Part shown: piece after piece, positions 43,762 through 53,066 of the stretch
How positions within the stretch are numbered: the first letter of the stretch is position 1
How the letters are laid out: each line of letters starts with the position of its first letter
Origin: JAAZLS01 sp964463285
GTDB taxonomy: Bacteria > Bacillota > Dethiobacteria > DTU022
Direction: 5' to 3'
Assembly (NCBI GenBank): GCA_964463285.1
Contig: CAYXBB010000004.1
Coordinates: 6,404 to 70,403 of the forward strand
Length of the DNA: 64,000 nucleotides
Notes under the pieces: generated by a model
The model's database searches: none
What the model saw: the letters and a program-made list of their open reading frames with translations, nothing else
Told to the model about the DNA's origin: nothing
Translations under genes and position numbers: made by a program

Positions 43762-44455
43762 TCCCTCCCCCTCCTTTTTGAAAATTGTAGAGAAGAGAGT
43801 TAACTACAAAAAAAATGGCCAACAAAATTATTCCCAACCCCATGGCCAGCCCGATATTTCCTTTACTTGATTCCAGGACAATGGCGGTGGTCATTACTCG
43901 GGTATGGTGTTCAATATTGCCCCCAATCATCATCACTGCGCCCACCTCCGCCACTACCCGGCCGAACCCGGATACCACCGCCCCCATGATGGCGGTGCGC
44001 GATTCCCGAATCACCGTCCAGGCAGTAAGGAAAGGCCCGGCACCCAGGGTCCGGGCCGTTTCCTCGATTTCCTTTCCTCCACTTCTTATACCCACCATTG
44101 ACAACCCGGCAATAATAGGCAGGGATAAAGAAACCTGGGCCGCCACCATAGCTGTGGGCGTAAATAACATCCCCAGCACCCCCAGGGGGCCCGAGCGGGA
44201 TAAAATAACATACCAGGCCAGGCCGGCCACCACCGGCGGCAGGCCCATAAATGTATACAGTATTTTGCTGATAAACCTGGTATTTTTTTCGGGTTTAAGT
44301 CCCAGAAATGCCCCCAGAGGAACCCCAATTAAGGCGCTAATGGCAATCGCCGCCCCGGAAACCCGAAGGGAAAGCAACACAATTTCCATCAAATAGGGAT
44401 CGAGTTTTACTATTAATGTAAATGCTTCTAAAATCCCTTCCGGTACCCGGGACAA
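43754..44455 (-). CDS. tupB: Tungstate ABC transporter permease
   Basis: The 233-residue protein has about five membrane helices and the permease EAA-like loop ARTLGAGPFLTAWTVIRESRTAI near 140. VGAVMMIGGNI near 174 is typical of TupB/WtpB-like permeases. It starts with TTG after GGGGGGAGGG, 28 bp below tupA. Confidence 0.88.
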   Translation of the reverse strand: MSRVPEGILEAFTLIVKLDPYLMEIVLLSLRVSGAAIAISALIGVPLGAFLGLKPEKNTRFISKILYTFMGLPPVVAGLAWYVILSRSGPLGVLGMLFTPTAMVAAQVSLSLPIIAGLSMVGIRSGGKEIEETARTLGAGPFLTAWTVIRESRTAIMGAVVSGFGRVVAEVGAVMMIGGNIEHHTRVMTTAIVLESSKGNIGLAMGLGIILLAIFFVVNSLLYNFQKGGGGNF

Positions 44456-44483
44456 GCCCTCCCCCCCTTATCTGCGGTTAGCT

Positions 44484-45362
44484 CTATTCTTCCACTCCTT
44501 TGCCGGGAAAGAACAGGGTCTCACCTTCCACCTTGTAGTTGCTTACCAGTTCCTGCCCTTTTTCCGAAGTCAGGAATTCGACATACGCCATGGCGCTGTC
44601 GTACTTGATATGTTCATGCAACTCGGGATTAACCGCCATTACCCCGTACTGGTTAAACAAGGCCGGGTCCCCTTCAAAGACAATAACCAGATCCAAGGTG
44701 TTTTTCAATGATACATAGGTCCCCCGGTCGGTCATGGTATAAGCTTCTTTTTCATCGGCCATCCGTAAGGTGTCGCCCATGCCCTGGCCTATGGATAGAT
44801 ACCAATCTCCTTCCAGAGGTACTTCGGCTTGTTCCCAAAGTCGCAGTTCCAGGCGATGGGTACCTGAGTCGTCGCCCCGGGAAACAAAGATTGCACCGCT
44901 GTCAGCAATAGCTTTCAATGCCTCCACTGCACTATCCAGCTCTTTGATTCCTGCCGGATCCGCTTCCGGAGCCACAATTATAAAATCGTTATACATAACG
45001 TCGGAACGGTTTACCACAAAACCCTCTTCTACCAGTTCCAGTTCCGCCTTCCGATCATGAACCAGGAGCACATCGGCATCTCCGTTTTTACCAAGTTCTA
45101 TAGCCTGCCCGGTTCCCTTGGAAACCACCTGCACTTCGATCCCGGTTTCTTCCGTAAATATGGGGTTTAAATAATCCAGCAGCCCGGAATCGTAAGTGCT
45201 GGTAGTAGTGGCCAGGGTAATAAACTCATCTGTCGGCCCCGCTTCCTCTCCCTCCTGCTCCTCGGGAGGAGTAGCCGGTCCGCAGCCCACCACCAGCAAG
45301 CCCAACAGCAATAAAAGGGCCAGGCCAATGCCAATCTTTTTATAGAAAACACGATTAATCAT
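44484..45362 (-). CDS. tupA: Tungstate-binding lipoprotein TupA
   Basis: The 292-residue product has a signal peptide with lipobox LLVVGC (Cys near 26), so it is anchored outside the membrane. The mature N-terminus holds the TATTTSTYDSGLLDYL motif whose Thr/Ser residues bind the oxyanion in TupA. AKNGD-like and GDDSGTH segments are also typical. AAAGGAGAG lies seven bases before ATG 45362; two earlier in-frame ATGs lie upstream of that site. Tungstate import fits the AOR at the left end of the window. Confidence 0.9.
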   Translation of the reverse strand: MINRVFYKKIGIGLALLLLLGLLVVGCGPATPPEEQEGEEAGPTDEFITLATTTSTYDSGLLDYLNPIFTEETGIEVQVVSKGTGQAIELGKNGDADVLLVHDRKAELELVEEGFVVNRSDVMYNDFIIVAPEADPAGIKELDSAVEALKAIADSGAIFVSRGDDSGTHRLELRLWEQAEVPLEGDWYLSIGQGMGDTLRMADEKEAYTMTDRGTYVSLKNTLDLVIVFEGDPALFNQYGVMAVNPELHEHIKYDSAMAYVEFLTSEKGQELVSNYKVEGETLFFPGKGVEE

Positions 45363-45503
45363 TTTTTTCTCTCCTTTATAAGAATCCATCACTTAAAACA
45401 CGTTAATACCGAAAACAACCTCCAGAGTTAACTCCCCTCCGTTTGCCAACTTATTTTTAGAAATTAGAGCCGGACGGTTTGATCACCTCCCTTATTAATA
45501 ATT

Positions 45504-45543
45504 AAACAAGCTGCACTTCCAGCATGGAAGTGCAGCCTTGTTC
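45504..45543 (-). terminator. Intrinsic terminator/attenuator in the tupABC leader
   Basis: On the minus strand, AACAAG-G-CTGCACTTCC, loop ATGCT, GGAAGTGCAG-CTTGTT forms a 16-bp stem with one bulge, followed by TTTAATTATT. It lies ~140 bp above tupA and ~160 nt into the transcript, so it must be bypassed for tup expression: a typical riboswitch expression platform. Confidence 0.75.
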
Positions 45544-45544
45544 T

Positions 45545-45665
45545 CGGGCAACCTTCTTTCCACGTTGGGGGGCCTGGCCGTTTCCAGGCAGGCCTTACCG
45601 CCTGCAAAGCATAGCCGCCGGCATCAGCAATTGCAGGTCAAAGGTTGTTATTGGTTTTGCTAATT
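45545..45665 (-). ncRNA. Structured leader of tupABC, candidate Moco/Tuco riboswitch
   Basis: The transcript between the promoter and the attenuator is GC-rich and full of complementary segments: GCCGGCGGC, GCAGGCGG, GGCCTGCCTGG-AAA-CGGCCAGGCC, and a GAAA-type purine run beside AACGTGG. The molybdenum/tungsten cofactor riboswitch is known to precede tungstate and molybdate transporter genes, and the layout (structured domain, then terminator) suits it. I did not confirm its consensus base by base, so the class is a guess from context. Confidence 0.45.
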
Positions 45666-45706
45666 TAGGGTTTAGGATAAAGAATTTTCTTCGCTAATTA
45701 AAAAAT

Positions 45707-45735
45707 ATTATATATTAACCCCGGGCCTTATTCAA
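45707..45735 (-). promoter_or_regulatory. Sigma-A promoter of tupABC
   Basis: On the minus strand, TTGAAT (45735-45730), 17 bp, and a perfect TATAAT (45712-45707). The resulting leader to tupA would be ~340 nt. Confidence 0.75.
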
Positions 45736-45945
45736 GCCTTCCCGGGCCTTTTATTTTAAAATTGCCGCCCGGAATGTTCCCTGAAAATGTCACCATGGGA
45801 GGAGTACAATATCATTTTAAAAAAGAAGGGCTCGCGGATCGTTTCTTGATTACCCGCCGGAGGTCTGGTATATTATGGGCAGTTACCAATTATTAGCTGA
45901 GGTATCCGCATGGATTAAAAAATAATTGCCAAGGAGGTATCTGTA

Positions 45946-46620
45946 ATGCCCCGGATTACTTTTCTGGGCCATGCCTGTTTTCTTCTGCAGGGAGAAGATC
46001 AGCCGGCCCTGCTGTTTGATCCCTTTTTAACCGGCAACCCTCTGGCGGCAGTTTCGCCGGATAAAGTAAAAGCAGATTATATCCTGGTTTCCCACGCCCA
46101 TGCCGATCATCTGGGTGACGCCTACCCCATCGCCCGGCGAAACAAAGCCACCCTGATATCCACCGCCGAGATTGCCGGCGAGGCCGACTCTGAAGATGTA
46201 AAGTCCCATGCCCTGCATATCGGCGGAAAACACCTCTTCCCCTTCGGTTATGTTAAACTGACCGTTGCCCTTCATGGTTCGGGAATTGCGGGGGGCCATG
46301 CCTGCGGGTTTGTGGTTAACTACTGCGGCAAATTGATCTATTTTGCCGGAGATACCGGCCTGTTCGGAGATATGAAACTGATTGGTGAGTTAACCCCCCT
46401 GGATCTGGTTCTACTGCCCATCGGCGACAATTTTACTATGGGTATTGAGGAGGCGGTGCTGGCCGCTTCTTTTTTGAAAGCTCCCCTGGTAATCCCTTGT
46501 CACTACAATACCTGGCCGGTAATCCAGGCCGACCCTGAGGAATTCAAGCGGCTGGTGGAGAAAAAAACTGCCTCCCGGTGCCTGGTGCTGCCTCCCGGGG
46601 AAAGTTATTCCTGGACTTAG
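45946..46620 (+). CDS. UPF0173 metal-dependent hydrolase (YtkL-like)
   Basis: The 224-residue protein is a metallo-beta-lactamase fold enzyme with the SHAHADHLGDA motif (about 49-59), further ligands in ALHGSG, YFAGDTGLFGD and PCHYNTWP. These are the conserved marks of the UPF0173/YtkL family; the physiological substrate is unknown. CAAGGAGG lies before the ATG. Confidence 0.88.
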   Translation: MPRITFLGHACFLLQGEDQPALLFDPFLTGNPLAAVSPDKVKADYILVSHAHADHLGDAYPIARRNKATLISTAEIAGEADSEDVKSHALHIGGKHLFPFGYVKLTVALHGSGIAGGHACGFVVNYCGKLIYFAGDTGLFGDMKLIGELTPLDLVLLPIGDNFTMGIEEAVLAASFLKAPLVIPCHYNTWPVIQADPEEFKRLVEKKTASRCLVLPPGESYSWT

Positions 46621-47062
46621 CCGGCAGGACATTCTTTTGGAAAAAAATCGCGTCCGGACAAAGCCCTGCTTAATGAAAAAACATTAGGCGGGGCTTAAGA
46701 AACTTATAGGGGTCACGTAAAGATATCCCAGTCGCCGTAATATATGCCTGAAAGAATGCCGGCGATTCCATTATGATATAGAACAGTTATTTTAATGAAT
46801 ATTTAAACATTCGCGGTATTGATGTTGAATACCTGGATATAATAGCCGGCAACTTTGTAATTGTCGGCCGGGAAAAAAATGGTAACCGGGATCTGCAAAA
46901 AAAAGTTAACCTCACCCCGGTTTTTAAAGGAAATCATGATAGTATATTGAATATGTTTTGTTGAGATTGTGCTGAATCCAACATATTATTACCCGCAGAA
47001 ATTACCCGGCATCGGGGTTTCGTATTGACACCGATGACAAGAAAGGAAACAACGGCATACTT
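46621..47062. other. Intergenic region with possible gene remnant
   Basis: An inverted repeat (AAGCCCTGC... with ...GGCGGGGCTT, about 46661-46698) lies after the hydrolase gene. From about 46784 to 46964 the plus strand has an open frame without a start codon coding YFNEYLNIRGIDVEYLDIIAG, which reads like real protein but is short and unidentified. No other feature is supported before the RBS-like GAAAGGAAAC at 47040. Confidence 0.3.
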
Positions 47063-49375
47063 ATGAAAAGGTTTTTTGTTTTTGTACTGGCCGCTGCTTT
47101 TATGCTGGCGATCCTGCCCCGAAGCGCCGCCGCAAAAGTAGACTACAAGTACGAGCTAAATTTTAACCGGGAGTATTACCTCAGCACCTGGAATGAACTG
47201 AGGGTAACGGTTCAAAACCCGGGCGGACCCGACTGGCAGGGGACGGTAGAGGTGGAACGGGGCGGCCGCTACTCAAAAGAGATATTTGTGGCAGAGGACT
47301 CGGAGGTAACGGTCTTTTTCTACCTCCCTCCTCAAAATATTATTAACACATTTTTTCAGGACTATGACAGTGGGCTGAGAATACATTTGAAAGATAAACA
47401 GCAGCGGTCGGTGAAATCGGGCCAGGGAAGTTTCAATGAAGGAGCCGATAGAAGTTTGCTGATGGGCATACTGTCCACCGAGCCGGATAAATTTAATCGC
47501 TTAACCAACCTGGCGCCGGATTCTTTGGTCTCAAAATCAAAGGTTATCCCTTTAAAAAGCCATCATTTCGATCATTACATGTACATGGGTAATTTTGCCG
47601 TGATTGCGCTCAGCGATACCGAAACCCTGCAGCTAACACCGGAGCAGCAGGAAAACCTGGACCGCTGGGTCGCGGGCGGAGGGCTGCTGGTGATAGGCGG
47701 GGGCCGGGGCTGGCAAAAAAATGCGGCGACGGTGCCGTCGTCCCTGCTGCCGTTTATCCCTAGCGGGGCGGTAGAGGTTGATAGTCTTTCCCCGTTAACG
47801 ACCCGGGTTAAACTGGTAGAAAACACCGGCCGCCGTTTTCTGCTGACCACGGGCAGCCTGGCCCCCGGGCGGGGGGAAATTTTGCTGGAGGCCGCCGAAG
47901 GCCCGCTTTTAATTGTCGGTAACTACGGACGGGGAAGGGTAATTTACTCTACCTTGAATCTGGAAGATCCCCCCTTTGACAATCCTTTAAACTTTGAAAG
48001 CATGTGGAGTTTTATAATCGGCGGGAACATAGGAAAACTATTCGAGACTACCGGTCAACAGGGATATTGGGGATTTTCCCAGCTGCTTTCCAGCCTGGCT
48101 CTGGGAAACGCCGACCTGATTTTTCTCTCCCCGTTCAAACTTTTTTTCGGGCTGCTGTTTTACATACTGCTGGTAGGCCCCATCAGCTATTTTATACTTA
48201 AACGGCGGCAGAAATGGGAGTGGAGCTGGTTTACCGTCCCCGCGCTGGCCATTGTTTTTACCGGGGCTATCTATGCTACCGGCAGCAGCGGGCGTCAATC
48301 CGAACTAACCCATTATCAGGTAAACATCTATGATGTTTTTGAGGGCAATCAGGCCTCGGTGGAAGGCTACAGCGGCCTGTTTATTCCCCGGCGAGGTAGC
48401 CTTGCCCTTAACACCGATTGCCCGGCGCTGGCCGCCGGGAAGGGAGCGACACTCACCGCCGGCAGCAGTCCCCGGGAAACCGCAATCCAGATAACAAATC
48501 CCCCCCTCTGGTCTATACAGCGGTTTTATGCCTGTGATATGGCCCTTCTGGACGGGCCCATCGAGCTAAGCGCCTCCGCCGACCAATCCGGTGGATCAAT
48601 TACGGTTACCAACCGGAGCGGCGTGGAGATGTTCGACAGTTATGCCCGCCTGGGCGACGAGTGGTTCAGAACCGGACCCCTGAGCGTCGGCCAGAGTAAG
48701 ACCGTTTCCCCGGGACGGGGAGAACATTTTGAATTATCGGGTATCCTGGAACATTACCGGGGAAACCGAGGCCAGTCGATGCCTTACCCGGGTTACAGCA
48801 GCCTGGATGAACTGTTTACCGGTGGGGGGCTGCTGTGGATCGGGTTCAACGATAACCTACAACCCTTCCCACTGGGGGATAAAACCGAAACGGTTCCCTT
48901 TAATATATTCCGGGTATACTGCGAGCCTTCGCAGCTCAACCTGGCGCCCACCTTCAACTTGCCCGAAGGGTGGTTTGAACCCCAGGTGGTAAATATGGGA
49001 GGAGATGTCCAGGAGCTGTACATGGACCGCCCCATGTACAATTATGAATACCACTCTTACGGACAGGGCTGGGTTGATTTTCAGTTTACCTTCCCACCGG
49101 GCATCGACTATGAAAGCGGCAGCTACAAGTTGAACTTTTCTCATGTCGGCGGCAACGGATATCTCGATGTACAGGTATTCAACCACCGGCTGCAGGAATG
49201 GCAGAAGGTCGGAAACCTGAGAGTTGGCGGCAGCTATAGTGCCGGAGAATTTATTTTATCCGATCTGGATCAGATCCTCGAAGGCGACCGGCTGCTGGTA
49301 AGAATAAATTATGACGGAGAAATATGGTTTATGATAAACCGCATCCTGAGCGTACAGGGGGGCCGGCTTAAATGA
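47063..49375 (+). CDS. Large exported membrane protein, first gene of the MoxR/VWA operon
   Basis: The 770-residue protein has a signal peptide (about 1-24, cleaved after AAA), an extracytoplasmic N-terminal region, a class I glutamine-amidotransferase-like segment (VAGGGLLVIGGGRG near 210) without an obvious catalytic Cys, two membrane helices (about 355-377 and 390-408), and a further beta-rich extracytoplasmic domain. It resembles uncharacterised proteins encoded with ABC exporters and BatA-like proteins. Its stop overlaps the ABC ATPase start (ATGA). Function unknown; probably an envelope component of the system encoded downstream. Confidence 0.65.
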   Translation: MKRFFVFVLAAAFMLAILPRSAAAKVDYKYELNFNREYYLSTWNELRVTVQNPGGPDWQGTVEVERGGRYSKEIFVAEDSEVTVFFYLPPQNIINTFFQDYDSGLRIHLKDKQQRSVKSGQGSFNEGADRSLLMGILSTEPDKFNRLTNLAPDSLVSKSKVIPLKSHHFDHYMYMGNFAVIALSDTETLQLTPEQQENLDRWVAGGGLLVIGGGRGWQKNAATVPSSLLPFIPSGAVEVDSLSPLTTRVKLVENTGRRFLLTTGSLAPGRGEILLEAAEGPLLIVGNYGRGRVIYSTLNLEDPPFDNPLNFESMWSFIIGGNIGKLFETTGQQGYWGFSQLLSSLALGNADLIFLSPFKLFFGLLFYILLVGPISYFILKRRQKWEWSWFTVPALAIVFTGAIYATGSSGRQSELTHYQVNIYDVFEGNQASVEGYSGLFIPRRGSLALNTDCPALAAGKGATLTAGSSPRETAIQITNPPLWSIQRFYACDMALLDGPIELSASADQSGGSITVTNRSGVEMFDSYARLGDEWFRTGPLSVGQSKTVSPGRGEHFELSGILEHYRGNRGQSMPYPGYSSLDELFTGGGLLWIGFNDNLQPFPLGDKTETVPFNIFRVYCEPSQLNLAPTFNLPEGWFEPQVVNMGGDVQELYMDRPMYNYEYHSYGQGWVDFQFTFPPGIDYESGSYKLNFSHVGGNGYLDVQVFNHRLQEWQKVGNLRVGGSYSAGEFILSDLDQILEGDRLLVRINYDGEIWFMINRILSVQGGRLK

Positions 49376-50319
49376 TCACCGTAAACGGTTTAACCAAGCG
49401 GTTTGGAACATTTACCGCCGTGGATAAAATAAACTTTACGGTGGATGAAGGCAGTATCTTTGGTTTTGTCGGCCCCAACGGTGCCGGCAAAACCACCACC
49501 TTGCGCATCCTGGCCACCTTGCTGGCCAAGACCTCCGGGGAAGTGGAGATCGACGGCCAGTCCATCTTTACCGATCTCCGGCGCACCAGGAAACTGATCG
49601 GCTACATGCCCGATTTTTTTGGAGTCTATGACGATTTGAGAGTCAGCGAATACCTGGAATTCTACGGCGAAGCCGCCGGCTGCCTGATCGCGGACGTTCA
49701 AAAATCCATGCCCTCCCTGCTGGAGCTGGTGGGCCTGAGCGATCAGATAAACGATTTTGTTAATCACCTCTCCCGGGGAATGAAACAAAGACTTTGTCTG
49801 GCCCGGACGCTGATTCACGAACCCCGGATTTTGATCTTGGATGAACCCGCCTCCGGATTGGACCCCAGGGCCCGGATCGAACTCCGGCATATCTTGGAGG
49901 AACTGAGGCGGATGGGCAAAACCATTATTATCAGCTCCCATATTCTATCGGAACTGGCTCAAATATGCAGCCATATCGGAATCATCAATCACGGCAAGCT
50001 GCCCATCTGCGGGTCGATCTCCGAGGTGCTGGCATTAATTGAAGGCGACGCCCTGATCGAGATAGGGATTATGGAACCGGTTGAACCCGCCCGGTTATGG
50101 CTACTGGAACAGCAAGGGATAAAAAACGCGCTTTTGAACCACAAGGGGAGCCTGGAAGTTCTATTCAGCGGCAGCAAAGAAGCCCAGTCAAAACTACTAA
50201 GGGAACTTTCGGCCCGTTTCCCGGTCTTTTATTTCAACCCGGCGGGAAATAACCTGGAGGAACTGTTTATGAAAATTACTGAGGAGGCCCCCGATGAGAA
50301 TCAATCCTCTGTTAGCTAA
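49372..50319 (+). CDS. ABC transporter ATP-binding protein (CcmA/NatA-like)
   Basis: The 315-residue protein has Walker A GPNGAGKTTTLR, signature LSRGMKQRLCLARTL, Walker B ILILDEPASGLDP and the H-loop ISSHIL, followed by a ~90-residue C-terminal extension as in NatA/GldA-like exporters. It pairs with the permease that overlaps its 3' end by 26 bp. Confidence 0.9.
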   Translation: MITVNGLTKRFGTFTAVDKINFTVDEGSIFGFVGPNGAGKTTTLRILATLLAKTSGEVEIDGQSIFTDLRRTRKLIGYMPDFFGVYDDLRVSEYLEFYGEAAGCLIADVQKSMPSLLELVGLSDQINDFVNHLSRGMKQRLCLARTLIHEPRILILDEPASGLDPRARIELRHILEELRRMGKTIIISSHILSELAQICSHIGIINHGKLPICGSISEVLALIEGDALIEIGIMEPVEPARLWLLEQQGIKNALLNHKGSLEVLFSGSKEAQSKLLRELSARFPVFYFNPAGNNLEELFMKITEEAPDENQSSVS

Positions 50320-51220
50320 AGAGCTAAGGCTGCGCATGCGTACCTGGCGCTCCTTTGCAGTGGTTTCCCTCTATTTGCTGGCCCTGGGGGGATTCTGCCT
50401 GTTTTTCTTCGCCAGTTTTACCAGCAATTTAAGACACGGCTATCAAGACCCCTCGGATGTGGGGCAGAACATGTTCTATGCTCTTACTTTTCTGCAGTGC
50501 GGGTTGCTCTATTTCCTGCTCCCCGGCCTGACCGCCAATGTGATCAGCGGAGAAAGGGAAAGCCAGACCTTTGATTTGCTGGTGTGCACCCAGCTTACTC
50601 CGATGAATATTGTGCTGGGCAAGCTGACCGCCTCTTTAAGCACGATGCTGCTCCTGATTATCGCCTCCCTACCCCTGTACAGTATTGTGTTTCTATTAGG
50701 AGGCGTATCCCCGGCAGAAATAGCCACACTTATTGCCATCATGGTTATATCGGCCTTCAATTACGGCAGCTACTACCTCTACCTGTCCTCCCTTTTCCAG
50801 AGATCATCGATCGCCGTGCTGGCCGGCTACGCTTTAGCGCTTTTCCTCTCGGGGGGCACTTTGCTGATCAACGGCCTTTACGCCGCCCTGGTCGGCGGGC
50901 GAGGCTATCCCGGCCTCCCCCTCTATTACCTGCTGCTTTTCAACCCCCTGGCCCTGCTGGAATGGCTTTTCCCGGAACCGGGCCAGGAGATTGTTGGTCA
51001 ACTTATGGAGATGGCTTCCAGATCGGCCTCTTATCCGTTAACCGGGCCCTTGAGCTGGCTCAGGTTCTGGCATGTTGCACTACTGGTGCATGTGGTGTTA
51101 GCGATAGTCGCCCTGCGGGCGGCTTCCCGGCTGGTGGATCCCTTGCACGCGGAAAAAAAGAGACGGCACCGGATAGTAAAACCACCGGCAATAGAAAAAA
51201 CGACAGGTGGCCACCCTTAA
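50294..51220 (+). CDS. ABC-2 type transporter permease
   Basis: The 308-residue protein has six to seven hydrophobic helices and the ABC-2 layout, with the VISGERESQTFDLLVCTQLTP cytoplasmic segment (about 84-104) between helices 2 and 3. This segment is characteristic of permeases of the GldF/NosY kind. It starts at an ATG inside the ATPase gene. A 117-bp gap with a small hairpin repeat follows. Confidence 0.85.
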   Translation: MRINPLLAKELRLRMRTWRSFAVVSLYLLALGGFCLFFFASFTSNLRHGYQDPSDVGQNMFYALTFLQCGLLYFLLPGLTANVISGERESQTFDLLVCTQLTPMNIVLGKLTASLSTMLLLIIASLPLYSIVFLLGGVSPAEIATLIAIMVISAFNYGSYYLYLSSLFQRSSIAVLAGYALALFLSGGTLLINGLYAALVGGRGYPGLPLYYLLLFNPLALLEWLFPEPGQEIVGQLMEMASRSASYPLTGPLSWLRFWHVALLVHVVLAIVALRAASRLVDPLHAEKKRRHRIVKPPAIEKTTGGHP

Positions 51221-51284
51221 AGGTAGCTTGCCGGGGCTGCTAGTGGAAAGTATGGTTTTGGCTATTTGCAACCCCAAGTAGTTC

Positions 51285-51303
51285 CCCCCTTTTCTAAAGG
51301 GGG
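51285..51303. repeat. Small palindromic repeat, copy 1
   Basis: CCCCCTTT-TCT-AAAGGGGG forms an 8-bp stem between the permease and the next gene. A close copy (CCCCCCTTT-GGA-AAAGGGGGG) stands at 55053-55073 in another gap of the same operon. Confidence 0.7.
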
Positions 51304-51336
51304 CAGGAAGAATTTTCCCACAAAGGAGATTGATCT

Positions 51337-53004
51337 TTGGAATACCGCGGCAAACTGGAAGCCCTGCTTCCGGCAAAACAAACCTATTTCGGGCAGTATA
51401 TTTTACTTTGCCTGGTTAAACTGGCGACCCTTTTGCTGGGGTTAAATGCCTTGATCCGCCTGATTGCTGCCATGCTCTCCTTTTCTCCCGGATTGTGGCT
51501 AGCCTTTAACCTGGCCGCTACTGCTTTAGCAGCCGCTTATTTCTATATCGGCCGTCCCGGAGAGTTGCAGTTTGCTCGCTGGCTGGATGAAAAACTTAAC
51601 AGCCAAGAGCGCCTGCAAACCCTGTTCGAACTGGAACAGGAAACCCCGAGGAAACGATCTGCCCCGGGGAAAACCGCCCGGAGGAAAAAAGGGGATCCGG
51701 GCACTCCTGCGAAAACTTGTTACCGGATTCAAACCAGCCCGGAGATGCGGGCTTGGTTTCTAGAAGAAACCGGCCGCTACCTAGCAGCCCACCCGCCGGC
51801 GGTTACCATTGACCGCCGCTTGTTCAGACACCGGCTGACCGGGCTATTTGCCGCCCTTATGGTTTGCGCAGCCATTTTTTATATCGCCCCCACCCTTTCA
51901 GAATGGGTAACCCGGGGCCAAGAACTGAAATCCGCCAGGCAGAAGGCGGAGCAAGAGATAGCAGAACTGGAAGGGCTGCTTTCGGGTGAGCCGCTTTTGG
52001 AGGAACTGCTGGCGGAATTGGCTACGATTAAAGAACAATTGGCCGAAAGCCTTGGCCCGGAAGAGGTGGCCCTGTCACTTCAGGAAGCCCGGGAACTGCT
52101 GGCGGAATATGCCGAAAAGCTGGATCAGGCCGAGGAGGCCTTTAAGCTTCCCGAAGAACTGATCTCGGCAAATAGCGCCGCTGAGATCGCCTCTGCCCTG
52201 CAAGAAGATCTCCGTTTTAACCGGCAGCTGCTGGAAAGCCTGCAGGGGTTGCAGAACCGACTGTTTCAGCTGAGTTCCGCCGGGGCGCTGGAGCTTAAAG
52301 GGGAACTCGAAAAGATCGAAAAGGCCCTGGAGGAGGGAACCGTTTCGGACAAAGATATCCGGGATCTGCTGGCGCTCATGGAACAGCTGGACCCGGCCTC
52401 CGCGGAAGCAGCAGTGCAGTCCGGGCTGAAACAACTGACCGGCGGCTCGGGGGGCGGCAGCTTCCCCGCAGGCAGCGGGGGTTCCGGCAAAGATTCAAAT
52501 AACCATAGTGACAGCACCGGCAGTGCAGCCGGCAACAACTCTCAAGAGCCGGGTGCAGGCCAGGGAAAGGGGGGCCCCGGAGACGGGGAAGGACAGGGGA
52601 GCCCGGGTGAAAGCCCCGGTAATTCTGGAAACTCCGGACAAAGCGGCTCGGGCGCCTCCGGTGAAGGAGCCGGACAGCAGGGCAGCGGAGCGGGAAAGAA
52701 TTCGGGCAGCGGGAGCAGCAGCGGGGAGGGGCAGGGCGGAGGCACCGGCAGCGGGGCACTTTCGGAACAGCAATATTATTTTATTCCCGGCGATCAGCAG
52801 GTGAATCTTGCGGGTGCCGGGGAAGAAAGCTCTTATACCTGGCAAGAGCTGATCAAGTATAATCCCGGGCTGGTACCGGAGAACCTGTCTTCTTATTACG
52901 ACAGCTATTACCGCCAGGGGATCAGTTCCATCAACCGCGGCCAGGTACCCCAACCGCTGGAAAACTACCTGCGGACTTATTTCCAGGCAATCACACCACC
53001 GTAA
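51337..53004 (+). CDS. Membrane protein with coiled coil and Gly/Ser-rich linker
   Basis: The 555-residue protein has two membrane helices near the N-terminus (about 22-42 and 45-66), a third near 165-183, a long acidic coiled coil (about 190-370), a ~110-residue Gly/Ser/Gln-rich low-complexity linker (about 373-483), and a conserved-looking C-terminus ending in PLENYLRTYFQAI. The plan resembles DUF4175-like proteins found with MoxR-DUF58-BatA genes. It starts with TTG after AAAGGAG. No catalytic motif was seen; a scaffold role is likely. Confidence 0.6.
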   Translation: MEYRGKLEALLPAKQTYFGQYILLCLVKLATLLLGLNALIRLIAAMLSFSPGLWLAFNLAATALAAAYFYIGRPGELQFARWLDEKLNSQERLQTLFELEQETPRKRSAPGKTARRKKGDPGTPAKTCYRIQTSPEMRAWFLEETGRYLAAHPPAVTIDRRLFRHRLTGLFAALMVCAAIFYIAPTLSEWVTRGQELKSARQKAEQEIAELEGLLSGEPLLEELLAELATIKEQLAESLGPEEVALSLQEARELLAEYAEKLDQAEEAFKLPEELISANSAAEIASALQEDLRFNRQLLESLQGLQNRLFQLSSAGALELKGELEKIEKALEEGTVSDKDIRDLLALMEQLDPASAEAAVQSGLKQLTGGSGGGSFPAGSGGSGKDSNNHSDSTGSAAGNNSQEPGAGQGKGGPGDGEGQGSPGESPGNSGNSGQSGSGASGEGAGQQGSGAGKNSGSGSSSGEGQGGGTGSGALSEQQYYFIPGDQQVNLAGAGEESSYTWQELIKYNPGLVPENLSSYYDSYYRQGISSINRGQVPQPLENYLRTYFQAITPP

Positions 53005-53066
53005 CAATAACAGGGTGATCTGCAGGCATACAGCAACTTAATTTGAAGATAAAGGGGAACTCAACC

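Noticed and set aside
45590..45660. c-di-GMP riboswitch on the plus strand (a GCAAAGC string is present)
   Set aside because: Only the short GCAAAGC string matches; the receptor and the remaining conserved segments are missing, and the next plus-strand gene is ~300 bp away.
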